The notes beneath the pieces were generated by a model. That model was not told where the DNA came from. It saw nothing but the letters and a program-made list of their open reading frames with translations, and did no database searches. From Opitutia bacterium UBA5964 (GTDB lineage: Bacteria > Verrucomicrobiota > Verrucomicrobiia > Opitutales > Coraliomargaritaceae): a stretch of 24,740 bases of DNA. This document shows, one piece after another, positions 1 through 7,852 of the stretch; within the stretch, counting starts at the first letter, position 1; the number at the start of each line of letters is the position of its first letter. The stretch lies in assembly GCA_002430605.1 (NCBI GenBank), contig DJBY01000090.1, forward strand, positions 3,338 through 28,077, given 5' to 3'. The position numbers and the translations under genes were made by a program.

Positions 1-345
1 AGTAAAAATAGCTCTGCGATCTTGGCGGCGAATGCGGATAAGCGCTCCGCCGAGCAGCTGTATCGGGATCGCGTGCTGCAACTTAAAGCAGAACTAAGCG
101 CTACGCTGGCAGCCCATGCGGATAGTGCGCAGCGGGTGCAGCGTTATCAAGAGCGGCTGATCCCGATTGCAGAACAAGCCCTTGAAAATTCGCGCACTGC
201 TTACGAAAGTGGACAGCTCTCGGTGCTGGAACTGATCGATAGTGAACGGGCGTTGCTTGAAATGAATTTAAACTACGCGCGCGCCGTGTCGAAAGTCACC
301 CAGGCCGACGCTGCGCTCAACGCTCTAACTGGGGCAATTAATTAA
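1..345 (+). CDS. TolC/CusC-like outer-membrane efflux protein, C-terminal fragment
   Basis: The reading frame is open from the first base, so the gene starts upstream of the window. About 114 C-terminal residues are visible. They form a long amphipathic helix rich in Ala, Glu and Arg, with the pattern RYxxRLIPxAEQALxxSRxAYExGxLSxLELIDSERALLE, which is typical of the last periplasmic helical hairpin of the OEP/TolC family. These proteins are trimeric outer-membrane channels that complete tripartite efflux pumps. The adaptor (CusB-like) and RND pump (CusA-like) genes follow on the same strand, so this is most likely the CusC-equivalent of a copper/silver exporter. The family call is firm. The metal specificity is inferred from neighbours only. 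Confidence 0.85.
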   Translation, partial: SKNSSAILAANADKRSAEQLYRDRVLQLKAELSATLAAHADSAQRVQRYQERLIPIAEQALENSRTAYESGQLSVLELIDSERALLEMNLNYARAVSKVTQADAALNALTGAIN

Positions 346-369
346 CCACAGGAATCACAAGGGAAAATC

Positions 370-435
370 GTAGGGGGCGTGCTTGCGCAAGGAGCCTGAT
401 CTTGAGCGCGCGGTCTTCGCAAGCAAAGACCCTAC
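370..435. repeat. 66-bp imperfect palindrome (REP-like element) upstream of cusB
   Basis: The outer arms GTAGGG (370-375) and CCCTAC (430-435) are perfect reverse complements. A second pair, TGCTTGCG (380-387) and CGCAAGCA (418-425), is also perfect. Both sides have the same 4-nt gap between the paired blocks. The 30-nt centre contains no further long pairing. The element fills most of the 105-bp gap between the channel gene and cusB. It could be a small non-autonomous repeat or an intra-operon mRNA hairpin. Its genome copy number is not visible here. Confidence 0.7.
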
Positions 436-450
436 AAAACACTTTTTACT

Positions 451-2313
451 ATGAAAACGAAACAACTTATTATTGCGATCACCATTCTGCTTCTTGGCTT
501 TGTTGCGGGTCTTTATTTGTCGCCTGATTCCAGCGAGTCAGTGTCCACCACGATGGATGTCGTCGCCCCGGCAAAGGCGACGATTTGGACTTGCTCGATG
601 CACCCGCTGATTCAGCAACCGAACCCGGGCGACTGTCCGATTTGTGGCATGGATTTGATTCCGTTGATCAATGATTCCGGTGCCGATGATGGCCCGCGGA
701 CTCTGAGTATGAGCGATAGCTCCCGCGCCTTGGCCGATATTCAGACGACCCTGGTCAAGCAGGAGTATCCAGTCGCGGAGGTGCGTTTGGTCGGTCAGTT
801 GGACTACGACGAGACACTCGAAAAATCTTTAACGGCGCGTTTTCCTGCACGAATTGATGAGCTCTTTGTCAACTTCACAGGCATTTCGGTAAAGGCTGGT
901 GAACATCTCGCCAAGGTCTACAGCCCTGATTTATTGTTGGCGCAACGCGAGCTACTGACCGCATATCGTGCTGACCCTGATGGCTCAATCACCGATGTGG
1001 CCAAGGAGAAACTCCGTCTGTGGGATCTACTGCCCATTCAAATTGATGAAATAATAGAGCGCAACGAGGCGAAAGATCATTTTGTGCTCAAGGCGCCAAT
1101 CGGTGGCGTCGTTGTCGCTAAGAATGTGAAGGAAGGGGATTACGTAAAGACAGGTGAAGTGCTCTTTCGCATTGTCGATCTAAGTAATTTATGGGCTGAA
1201 CTGGACGCTTATGAATCGGATCTCCCTTGGTTGCGCTATGGGCAAGATGTGGTCTTTTCTGTGGAGGGGGTTCCGGGTGAAACGTTCCATGGTCAGATTT
1301 CTTTTATTGAACCTGAAGTGAATCGTAAGACGCGAACCGTGGCCGTTCGTGTGAATGTGCCAAACCCCGACGGTCGGCTCAAACCTGGGATGTTCGTGCG
1401 TAGTATTGTAGCCGCACGCTTAGCAGCTGGTGGCAAAGTTTACGCACCTGAGTTTGCCGGCAAGTGGATCAGCCCCATGCATCCAGAAGTGGTGAAGGAC
1501 GGGCCGGGGCAATGCGATGTGTGCGGCATGGATCTCGTTCCTGCCGAATCTCTCGGGTATGTCGATCATGTCAGCGAACCTGCGCCGATCATAGTTCCGA
1601 GCTCGGCAGTCTTGCAGACTGGTAAGCGTGCTGTCGTCTACGTCGAGAAGCCCAATGCAGAGCGGCCCACTTACGATGGGCGTGAGATCGTACTTGGACC
1701 CCGTGCAGGAGACAACTACATCGTGATTTCTGGTTTAAAGAGCGGTGATCGGGTCGTTACAAATGGCGCATTTAAAATCGACAGTGCGCTGCAGATTCAA
1801 GCTAAGCCAAGCATGATGAATCCAGAGGGGGGCGGTCCGACTGCTGGACACAATCACGGAGGTGACGCCGCCGCCGATCCACATGCGGGGCACGCGATGG
1901 CACCCGCTCTTGAGATTTCTGTCGATGTGGCCGTATCACTGATGAAGCCGTATCTCGCGATGCAAGCCGCGCTCGCGGCAGACGATTTGGACACCGCCAA
2001 AGCGCAGGCCAAAGCGATGATGGCGATCACTGGACACGCCGGCGCACTGCCTGAGCTGGTTCATACGATGCTCGCCGCCGACTCACTCGATGCGATGCGT
2101 AAACCACATTTTGAGACGCTCTCGAATGCATTGATCGCCGCAGTCAAAGCCGACCCCGAAGCCTTTAAGGGCGATCTATTTATCATGAACTGCCCCATGG
2201 TCTACGGTGACCGCGGAGCCGACTGGTTACAAGATGACGATCAACTCCTGAATCCATACTTCGGCTCCATGATGCTCAAGTGTGGTGAAGTGAAAGAGAA
2301 ACTCGGAGAGTGA
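451..2313 (+). CDS. cusB: CusB-like efflux periplasmic adaptor with two heavy-metal-binding domains and C-terminal DUF3347
   Basis: This is a periplasmic adaptor (membrane fusion protein) of a heavy-metal RND pump, linking the inner-membrane pump to the outer-membrane channel. The 620 residues are much longer than classical CusB (about 400). In order they show an N-terminal membrane anchor or signal (residues 5-24); a YHS-like heavy-metal-binding domain (C48-SMHP with C62/C65-GM); the lipoyl/barrel-sandwich and beta-barrel parts (about 95-325, including APIGGVV and GRLKPGMFV); a second metal-binding domain (339-363) where the first Cys is Ser (WISPMHP, then C355/C358); the membrane-proximal domain; a His-rich stretch (about 466-483); and a DUF3347 domain (about 487-620) with C581-PM, ADWLQ, NPYFGSMM and C611. 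The start is the first ATG preceding a hydrophobic segment. No good Shine-Dalgarno is seen. Confidence 0.93.
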   Translation: MKTKQLIIAITILLLGFVAGLYLSPDSSESVSTTMDVVAPAKATIWTCSMHPLIQQPNPGDCPICGMDLIPLINDSGADDGPRTLSMSDSSRALADIQTTLVKQEYPVAEVRLVGQLDYDETLEKSLTARFPARIDELFVNFTGISVKAGEHLAKVYSPDLLLAQRELLTAYRADPDGSITDVAKEKLRLWDLLPIQIDEIIERNEAKDHFVLKAPIGGVVVAKNVKEGDYVKTGEVLFRIVDLSNLWAELDAYESDLPWLRYGQDVVFSVEGVPGETFHGQISFIEPEVNRKTRTVAVRVNVPNPDGRLKPGMFVRSIVAARLAAGGKVYAPEFAGKWISPMHPEVVKDGPGQCDVCGMDLVPAESLGYVDHVSEPAPIIVPSSAVLQTGKRAVVYVEKPNAERPTYDGREIVLGPRAGDNYIVISGLKSGDRVVTNGAFKIDSALQIQAKPSMMNPEGGGPTAGHNHGGDAAADPHAGHAMAPALEISVDVAVSLMKPYLAMQAALAADDLDTAKAQAKAMMAITGHAGALPELVHTMLAADSLDAMRKPHFETLSNALIAAVKADPEAFKGDLFIMNCPMVYGDRGADWLQDDDQLLNPYFGSMMLKCGEVKEKLGE

Positions 2314-2319
2314 GTTTTA

Positions 2320-2352
2320 GCCACGAAAAGGCACCAAAAGACACAAAAACTA
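2320..2352. repeat. Left inverted repeat of GxxExxY cassette
   Basis: This arm begins GCCACGAAAAGGCAC and continues through an A-rich tract to ACACAAAAACTA. It pairs with 2756-2788 as a reverse complement at about 28 of 33 positions by eye. The outer boundary lies 6 bp after the cusB stop codon. Confidence 0.8.
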
Positions 2353-2365
2353 GAAGGATGTAATT

Positions 2366-2752
2366 ATGGATATTGAAAATATTAATCAACTTTGCGACAT
2401 GGTTCGTGAGTGTTCGTTTGGACTGCATAAACATTTGAGGCATGGACATCTTGAAAAGATTTATGAGAATGGTTTGGCACATCGTTTGAGGAAACTGGAT
2501 GTTGCGGTTCAGCAGCAAGCTCCTGTTCCTGTCTATGACGAAGACGGAACGATTCTCGGAGATCTTAAAGCAGACTTGTTAGTTGCTGACGAACTTATCG
2601 TGGAACTCAAAGCAGTGCGTGCTGTGCATGACGATCACGTGGCTCAACTGCTGGGCTATCTACGCGGTAGCGGCAAGCGTTATGGGCTGCTCATTAACTT
2701 CGGGAGCCCGAAACTTTCGATCAAACGTTACGTCCTCGACCCTGTATCTTAA
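2366..2752 (+). CDS. GxxExxY family protein (PD-(D/E)XK nuclease-like)
   Basis: The 128-residue protein has the family signature G27-H-L-E30-K-I-Y33. A PD-(D/E)XK-like core follows: D70 in the strand KADLLVADELIVELKA, with E80-x-K82. The family (TIGR04256/PF13366) is widespread in Verrucomicrobia, Planctomycetes and related groups as isolated single genes. It is predicted to be nuclease-like but its function is unknown. The length is normal and no residue of the putative active site is missing. It sits inside an inverted-repeat pair within the cus operon and has no obvious functional link to copper. Its ATG is preceded by AAGGATGTAATT, giving a weak Shine-Dalgarno (AAGGA), unlike most neighbours. 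Confidence 0.88.
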   Translation: MDIENINQLCDMVRECSFGLHKHLRHGHLEKIYENGLAHRLRKLDVAVQQQAPVPVYDEDGTILGDLKADLLVADELIVELKAVRAVHDDHVAQLLGYLRGSGKRYGLLINFGSPKLSIKRYVLDPVS

Positions 2753-2755
2753 TCT

Positions 2756-2788
2756 TAGTTTTTGTGCTTCTTCGTGCCTTTTTGTGGC
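2756..2788. repeat. Right inverted repeat of GxxExxY cassette
   Basis: This arm reads TAGTTTTTGTGCTTC and on to TTTTTGTGGC. It is the reverse complement of 2320-2352 with about five mismatches. It begins 3 bp after the GxxExxY stop codon. The arm happens to be open in the cusA frame, which would extend the apparent cusA reading frame to a TTG at 2762. That extension is not part of the conserved pump. Confidence 0.8.
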
Positions 2789-2797
2789 CCAATAAAA

Positions 2798-5700
2798 ATG
2801 ATCAACAAACTCATACGCTTTTGCCTCGAGAATAAGCTCGTGGTCGTTCTCTTTACCGCCGCCCTCATTCTTTGGGGTGTAATGGTCGCTCCGTTTGATT
2901 GGAAAGTGGATTGGCTGCCGCGTGATCCGGTGCCGGTGGATGCGATTCCGGATATCGGTGAAAATCAGCAGATCGTCTTCACCGAATGGATGGGGCGCTC
3001 GCCGCAGGATATTGAAGACCAAATCACCTATCCGATGACCACTGCGTTGTTGGGCTTGCCGGAGGTGAAGACGATTCGGAGCTATTCGATGTTCGGATTC
3101 TCCTCGATCTACATCATCTTCAAAGACGATGCGGAGTTCTATTGGACGCGTAGCCGTATCTTGGAAAAGTTGAATAGTCTCCCCTCTGGTCTTTTACCGC
3201 AAGGCGTGCAGCCGCAACTGGGGCCCGATGCAACTGCACTCGGACAGGTGTTGTGGTATACTCTTGAGGGGCGGGATCCCGAGGGTAATCCAACTGGAGG
3301 CTGGGGCCTCGAGGAGCTCCGCAGCACTCAGGATTGGTATGTGCGTTATGCACTGCAGGGAGTCGATGGTGTGGCAGAGGTGGCTTCGATCGGTGGTTAT
3401 GTCAAAGAGTATCAAGTGGATGTCGATCCGGATGCACTACGCACTTATGGCATCGCGCTACACGAAGTCTTTGCCGCTGTGCGTGGGAGCAATATCGACG
3501 TCGGTGCGCGCACGATTGAAATCAACGCGGTCGAGTATGTCATTCGTGGGCTAGGGTTCATTGAGAATCTCGACGACCTGCGTAAGACAGTCATCACACA
3601 GCGAAATAATATTCCGATCACTTTGGAGCAGATCGCCGAGATTGAGTTCGGTCCGGCACTACGGCGCGGCGCATTGGACAAGGCAGGAGCCGAAGCGGTC
3701 GGTGGAGTCGTCGTCACGCGCTTTGGCGAAAATCCACTCGCCGTGATCAAGCGGGTGAAGCAGCAGATTGAAGCGATCTCTGCAGGCCTGCCTAAGAAGA
3801 CCTTGGCGGACGGCACTGTCAGCCAAGTCGAAATTGTTCCTTTCTATGATCGAACCGGATTAATCTATGAGACGCTGGGAACCCTCGAAGATGCCGTGCG
3901 TCAGCAAATTCTAGTCACGATCATAGTGGTGGTGTTGATGGTGATGCATTTACGTAGTGCGGCGCTCATCTCTGGCGTGCTGCCGCTTGCGGTGCTGTTT
4001 GCGTTTATCGGGATGAAGCTCTTCGGGGTAGATGCCAACGTGGTGGCACTCTCTGGCATCGCCATCGCCATTGGCACGATTGTTGATATGGGTGTGGTGT
4101 TAGTCGAAAACATCCTGAAACATATTGATACGGCTGATCCAGATGAAGATCGTCTCGAGGTGGTCTATCGCGCCTGTTCGGAAGTCGGTGGTGCGGTGGT
4201 GACGGCTGTTATGACGACCGTGGTCAGCTTCCTTCCCGTATTCACCATGGAGGCCGCCGAGGGGAAACTCTTTCAACCGCTCGCCTATACGAAGACCTTC
4301 GCGCTGATCGGCTCAATTGTTGTCGCATTGACGATTATTCCTCCACTGGCGCATTGGCTGATCGCAGGTCGACACAGTTCCCGCTGGAGTAAATTTACAC
4401 TTTGGCTGACCATCGCACTGGCAGGTGTGGTGGGGCCTTTTCTGCTCACATGGTTTCCGTGGTGGTTGGGGCTGATTATGATTGGATCAGCGGTGTATAA
4501 CCTTACACAGCCAAAAATCCCGGCAATTATCCAGAAATACGTGGTAGTCATCTTCAACTTGATCGTCGCTCTAACCGTAGCGGTCGTCTTGGCCGGCGAT
4601 TGGAAACCGCTCGGTCCTGAGCGTGAAATCGCGAATGTCGTATTTGTCTTTCTTGCGATCGGTGGGCTACTGGGGACTTTCTTATTGTTCATTAAATTTT
4701 ACGGTCAGTTGCTTGCTGTGCTGCTTCGTTTTAAACTGATATTCCTTGGCTGTAGTTCTTTAATTGTTGTTTTCGGGATGACTGTTTGGTTGGGCTGGAG
4801 CGCCGTTTTCGGATGGCTGCCAGAGTTGATCAAGGAGACCAAGCCTTACAGTCAGGCCATGCACCAAGTGCCGGGGCTCGGTAAGGAATTTATGCCGGAT
4901 CTGGACGAGGGTTCTTATCTATTCATGCCGACGACCATGCCACATGCTTCGATTGGCGAAGTGATGGATGTGCTTCGTAAACAGGACATGGCGATCAACG
5001 CTATTCCAGAGATCGAGTCCGCTGTTGGTAAGCTTGGACGGGTTGAAAGTCCGCTTGATCCGGCACCGATCTCGATGATCGAGACCATCATTAATTATAA
5101 ATCCGAATACATCGTGGATGACGACGGGCATATTCTTACGTTTGAATATGATTCATCAGAGGAGGCATATACATATGATGTATATGGAAACCTGATGCCC
5201 GACGAAGACGGCCGCCCGTTCCGCCAGTGGCGCGACGAGATTAAGACGCCCGATGATATTTGGGCAAAAATCATCGAAGCAGCCTCGATCCCTGGCACGA
5301 CTTCCGCGCCGAAGCTTCAACCGATTGCAGCCCGTATTGTTATGTTGCAAAGTGGTATGCGTGCACCGATGGGTCTGAAGGTTTACGGGCCTGATCTCAA
5401 AACGCTGGAGAAAGCCGCCCTTGATATCGAAGGGTATTTGAAGGAAGTACCTTCGATTAAGGAGGAAGCAGTGTTCGCCGACCGTATCGTAGGTAAGCCG
5501 TATTTGGAGATCGATATCGACCGGGATGCGATCGCGCGCTACGGGATAAAAATCTCGATGGTGCAGGACGTGATCGAAGTCGCCGTCGGAGGCAAGCCAG
5601 TCACGATGACGGTAGAAGGTCGTGAACGCTACCCCGTGCGGGTTCGTTATCAGCGGGAGCTGCGCGACTCGATTGAATCGATTGAGGACATTTTGGTTGC

Positions 5701-6544
5701 TGCTCCGGACGGCACGCAAATACCACTCAAAGAACTTTCGACCATACACTATTTGCGCGGCCCACAAGTGATTAAAAGTGAGGACACTTTTCTCGTCGGC
5801 TATGTCATCTTTGATAAGCGCGACGGCTACGCCGAAGTTGAGGTGGTCGAACAGGCGCAGGCCTATCTTCAAAGCAAAATAGACTCCGGCGAGTTAAGTA
5901 TTCCCGCGGGTGTGAGCTACAAATTCACCGGAAGTTATGAGAATCAAATTCGGGCGGAGAAGAAGTTGAGAGTCGTGCTTCCGATCGCACTGTTTGCGAT
6001 TTGGCTGATCCTTTACTTCCAATTTAAGCGTATTAGCACCACGATTCTCGTCTTTTCCGGCATCCTCTTCGCATGGTCCGGCGGGTTTATCATGATCTGG
6101 CTCTACGGACAGCCATGGTTTCTCAATTTTGAATTGTTTGATCATAACCTGCGGCATCTCTTCGGGATGGGCACGATCAATTTGAGTGTGGCTGTTTGGG
6201 TTGGTTTCTTAGCCCTGTTCGGTATTGCGACGGACAATGGCGTGATCGTCTGCACCTATCTGCAGCAAACCTTCCAGCGGCAGCAACCGAAGACGGGTGA
6301 GGCGATTCGGGCGGCCACGATCGAAGCAGCCGTGCGGCGTGTGCGCCCAGCGATGATGACCAGTGCGACCACGATTCTGGCACTCTTGCCGGTGCTCAGC
6401 TCCACTGGGCGCGGAGCGGACGTCATGATCCCGATGGCGATCCCCACCTTTGGCGGAATGATGCTCGCCATTCTGACAATTTTCATCGTGCCCGTCCTCT
6501 ACTGTGGATTGGCCGAGATCTCCCTGGAATTTAAATCTGAATGA
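2798..6544 (+). CDS. cusA: CusA-like heavy-metal RND efflux pump
   Basis: This inner-membrane proton-driven RND transporter exports Cu(+)/Ag(+) across the cell envelope through the CusB-like adaptor and TolC-like channel. It is 1248 residues, longer than classical CusA (about 1050). The ATG at 2798 is chosen because MINKLIRFCLENKLVVVL matches the family N terminus and the upstream extension lies in the cassette repeat. Visible features are the porter-domain opening (DAIPDIGENQQIVFTEW); the TM4 proton-relay segment GTIVDMGVVLVEN with D430; DEGSYLFMPTTMP near residue 703; and the TM10-12 region with ATDNGVIV and RRVRPAMMTS. Two parts are extra: a hydrophobic block between TM6 and TM7 (about 533-642) and an acidic loop (about 769-810). 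Cu/Ag rather than another metal is inferred from the operon. Confidence 0.95.
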   Translation: MINKLIRFCLENKLVVVLFTAALILWGVMVAPFDWKVDWLPRDPVPVDAIPDIGENQQIVFTEWMGRSPQDIEDQITYPMTTALLGLPEVKTIRSYSMFGFSSIYIIFKDDAEFYWTRSRILEKLNSLPSGLLPQGVQPQLGPDATALGQVLWYTLEGRDPEGNPTGGWGLEELRSTQDWYVRYALQGVDGVAEVASIGGYVKEYQVDVDPDALRTYGIALHEVFAAVRGSNIDVGARTIEINAVEYVIRGLGFIENLDDLRKTVITQRNNIPITLEQIAEIEFGPALRRGALDKAGAEAVGGVVVTRFGENPLAVIKRVKQQIEAISAGLPKKTLADGTVSQVEIVPFYDRTGLIYETLGTLEDAVRQQILVTIIVVVLMVMHLRSAALISGVLPLAVLFAFIGMKLFGVDANVVALSGIAIAIGTIVDMGVVLVENILKHIDTADPDEDRLEVVYRACSEVGGAVVTAVMTTVVSFLPVFTMEAAEGKLFQPLAYTKTFALIGSIVVALTIIPPLAHWLIAGRHSSRWSKFTLWLTIALAGVVGPFLLTWFPWWLGLIMIGSAVYNLTQPKIPAIIQKYVVVIFNLIVALTVAVVLAGDWKPLGPEREIANVVFVFLAIGGLLGTFLLFIKFYGQLLAVLLRFKLIFLGCSSLIVVFGMTVWLGWSAVFGWLPELIKETKPYSQAMHQVPGLGKEFMPDLDEGSYLFMPTTMPHASIGEVMDVLRKQDMAINAIPEIESAVGKLGRVESPLDPAPISMIETIINYKSEYIVDDDGHILTFEYDSSEEAYTYDVYGNLMPDEDGRPFRQWRDEIKTPDDIWAKIIEAASIPGTTSAPKLQPIAARIVMLQSGMRAPMGLKVYGPDLKTLEKAALDIEGYLKEVPSIKEEAVFADRIVGKPYLEIDIDRDAIARYGIKISMVQDVIEVAVGGKPVTMTVEGRERYPVRVRYQRELRDSIESIEDILVAAPDGTQIPLKELSTIHYLRGPQVIKSEDTFLVGYVIFDKRDGYAEVEVVEQAQAYLQSKIDSGELSIPAGVSYKFTGSYENQIRAEKKLRVVLPIALFAIWLILYFQFKRISTTILVFSGILFAWSGGFIMIWLYGQPWFLNFELFDHNLRHLFGMGTINLSVAVWVGFLALFGIATDNGVIVCTYLQQTFQRQQPKTGEAIRAATIEAAVRRVRPAMMTSATTILALLPVLSSTGRGADVMIPMAIPTFGGMMLAILTIFIVPVLYCGLAEISLEFKSE

Positions 6545-6581
6545 GCCACTACGGGTGAGTCTACTCAAACCAAAGAATAAC

Positions 6582-7250
6582 ATGAAAACGATAAACGATC
6601 TTATCGCAGCAGTCGCTCTCTCGACTGCGTCACTCAGTTTACTCTTGTCTGGTTGCGGTGATTCCCATCATCACGACGGCGAGGCCGTGGATCACCACGA
6701 ACACACCGTGGCCACTCACGGTCATGTCGCAGGCGGACACATGCAACATATGGAAGAGGTGCGTGCCTCGCTTAAAGCGGAACTGAAAGAGCAATATGAC
6801 CTTCCGGTGGCTGGCATGAGTGATGCGATGATCGCAAAAGGAAAAGAAATCTATGGTAGAATGTGTGTTACCTGTCATGGCGAGAGCGGTAAGGGCGACG
6901 GCGCAGCATCTGCGGCTTTTACACAAAAGCCAGCCGACTTCACTGACTCCGCGCATTCAGCATTCTACTCCGATCAAGGTCGTCTACACATTATCAGAAA
7001 TGGTGTGCCAGGCACTCCGATGGTTGGCTGGAAAGGCATTCTTCAGGACGATGAAATGATGGTTGTCTATGGCTATGTTCGTTCGTTGCGTGTTGAAGCA
7101 TCTAACTCGTCGGGCGCGCATGTTGATGGCGCTTACGTTTGTCCAATGCATCCTCAAATCACGAGTGGTGTGCCGAGTAAGTGCTCTAACTGTGGAATGA
7201 ATCTTGTTCTCAAACAAGCACCAGACGATCACGCAGGGCATTCGCATTAA
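6582..7250 (+). CDS. Lipoprotein cytochrome c with C-terminal heavy-metal-binding domain
   Basis: The 222-residue precursor has a lipoprotein signal peptide (lipobox LLSGC, Cys25). A His-rich segment follows (about 28-58, many HH and HxH). Next is a class I cytochrome c domain with haem motif C95-VTC98-H99 and a probable axial Met147 in GTPMVGW. At the C terminus is a YHS-like heavy-metal-binding domain (C187-PMHP, C201-SNC204-GM), then a His-rich tail. The ATG at 6582 is chosen because it begins the signal peptide; an upstream in-frame extension overlaps cusA. It probably sits on a membrane facing the periplasm and combines electron transfer with copper binding. Its partner is unknown. The gene starts 37 bp after cusA, consistent with one operon. 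Confidence 0.88.
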   Translation: MKTINDLIAAVALSTASLSLLLSGCGDSHHHDGEAVDHHEHTVATHGHVAGGHMQHMEEVRASLKAELKEQYDLPVAGMSDAMIAKGKEIYGRMCVTCHGESGKGDGAASAAFTQKPADFTDSAHSAFYSDQGRLHIIRNGVPGTPMVGWKGILQDDEMMVVYGYVRSLRVEASNSSGAHVDGAYVCPMHPQITSGVPSKCSNCGMNLVLKQAPDDHAGHSH

Positions 7251-7283
7251 TCTGCAAAAAAATAATCATCAAAAATACATATT

Positions 7284-7793
7284 ATGAAGCTACAAAAAAC
7301 AGTCCTATTCGTGCTGAGTCTTTTACTGAGCCAATCTCTCTTCGCCCATTCTAAGGCCTTTACGCCGGAGTTTGTGGATACACTCGTTGCGCCGTATCTC
7401 CAGGTTCAGACTCAACTTGCGGGTGATGATCTGGCTCAAAGTCAGGCGGCTGCGCGTGAATTTTCGGCGGCACTAACCAGTGCGCCGAAGACCGACGATG
7501 CCAAGGCGACGGTTACTGCGTTGTCTGGCTCAGCCCAGGTGATCGCTAGCGCCGATGATATTGCGACCGCTAGAACCGCGTTCTTAGCGTTGTCAGGTGA
7601 GTTAAAGGGGCTCATCGAGCATGTGGGCACCACCGGTAAGACGGATGTGTTCGTAGTCACTTGCCCTATGGCCTTCGCTGGCAAGGGCGGCAATTGGTTG
7701 CAGGCGGATACTAAAGTACTGAATCCATACTATGGATCGATGATGCTTCACTGCGGCAGCGTGAACTCACAGATCGCCAAGAAGGCGCAGTAG
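7284..7793 (+). CDS. Secreted DUF3347 protein
   Basis: The 169-residue protein has a clear Sec signal peptide (hydrophobic core LFVLSLLLSQ, likely cleavage after LFA, residue 21). A single DUF3347 domain fills the rest. The C-terminal block C127-PMAF, NWLQ, NPYYGSMM and C157-G matches the CusB C-terminal domain of this locus almost word for word. DUF3347 domains are found alone or fused to CusB-like adaptors in metal-efflux loci. The conserved Cys and Met residues suggest periplasmic copper binding, possibly as a metallochaperone, but the function is not established. It lies 33 bp after the cytochrome gene in the same direction. Confidence 0.85.
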   Translation: MKLQKTVLFVLSLLLSQSLFAHSKAFTPEFVDTLVAPYLQVQTQLAGDDLAQSQAAAREFSAALTSAPKTDDAKATVTALSGSAQVIASADDIATARTAFLALSGELKGLIEHVGTTGKTDVFVVTCPMAFAGKGGNWLQADTKVLNPYYGSMMLHCGSVNSQIAKKAQ

Positions 7794-7817
7794 GGCACGT
7801 AAATGCAGCACTGTAAT

Positions 7818-7844
7818 TTGATTCTAAGACTGAATACATATAGA
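7818..7844 (+). promoter_or_regulatory. Possible promoter of the copper ATPase gene
   Basis: TTGATT (7818-7823) and TATAGA (7839-7844) are separated by 15 bp in the 59-bp gap before the P-type ATPase gene. The predicted start of transcription would lie close to the ATG at 7853. The spacing is short and the call is weak. Read-through from the upstream genes is equally possible. Confidence 0.25.
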
Positions 7845-7852
7845 AATGTCAT

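Larger units (their letters stand above)
2320..2788 (+). mobile_element. Inverted-repeat-bounded GxxExxY cassette inserted between cusB and cusA
   Basis: The 469-bp unit consists of a left inverted repeat, one complete GxxExxY gene and a right inverted repeat. It starts 6 bp after the cusB stop and ends 9 bp before the cusA ATG, so it occupies almost the whole cusB-cusA gap without damaging either gene. No transposase is encoded and no clear target-site duplication is seen. The layout fits a small non-autonomous mobile or domesticated cassette. Mobility is inferred from the structure and has not been shown. Confidence 0.6.

Noticed and set aside
2762..2797. TTG start that would extend CusA by 12 residues
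   Set aside because: The extension is translated from the cassette's right inverted repeat; the family N terminus begins at the ATG at 2798.
5156..5872. 238-residue open frame on the minus strand inside cusA
   Set aside because: It lies antisense to a strongly conserved part of the RND pump, has no family signature and a composition expected of a shadow frame.
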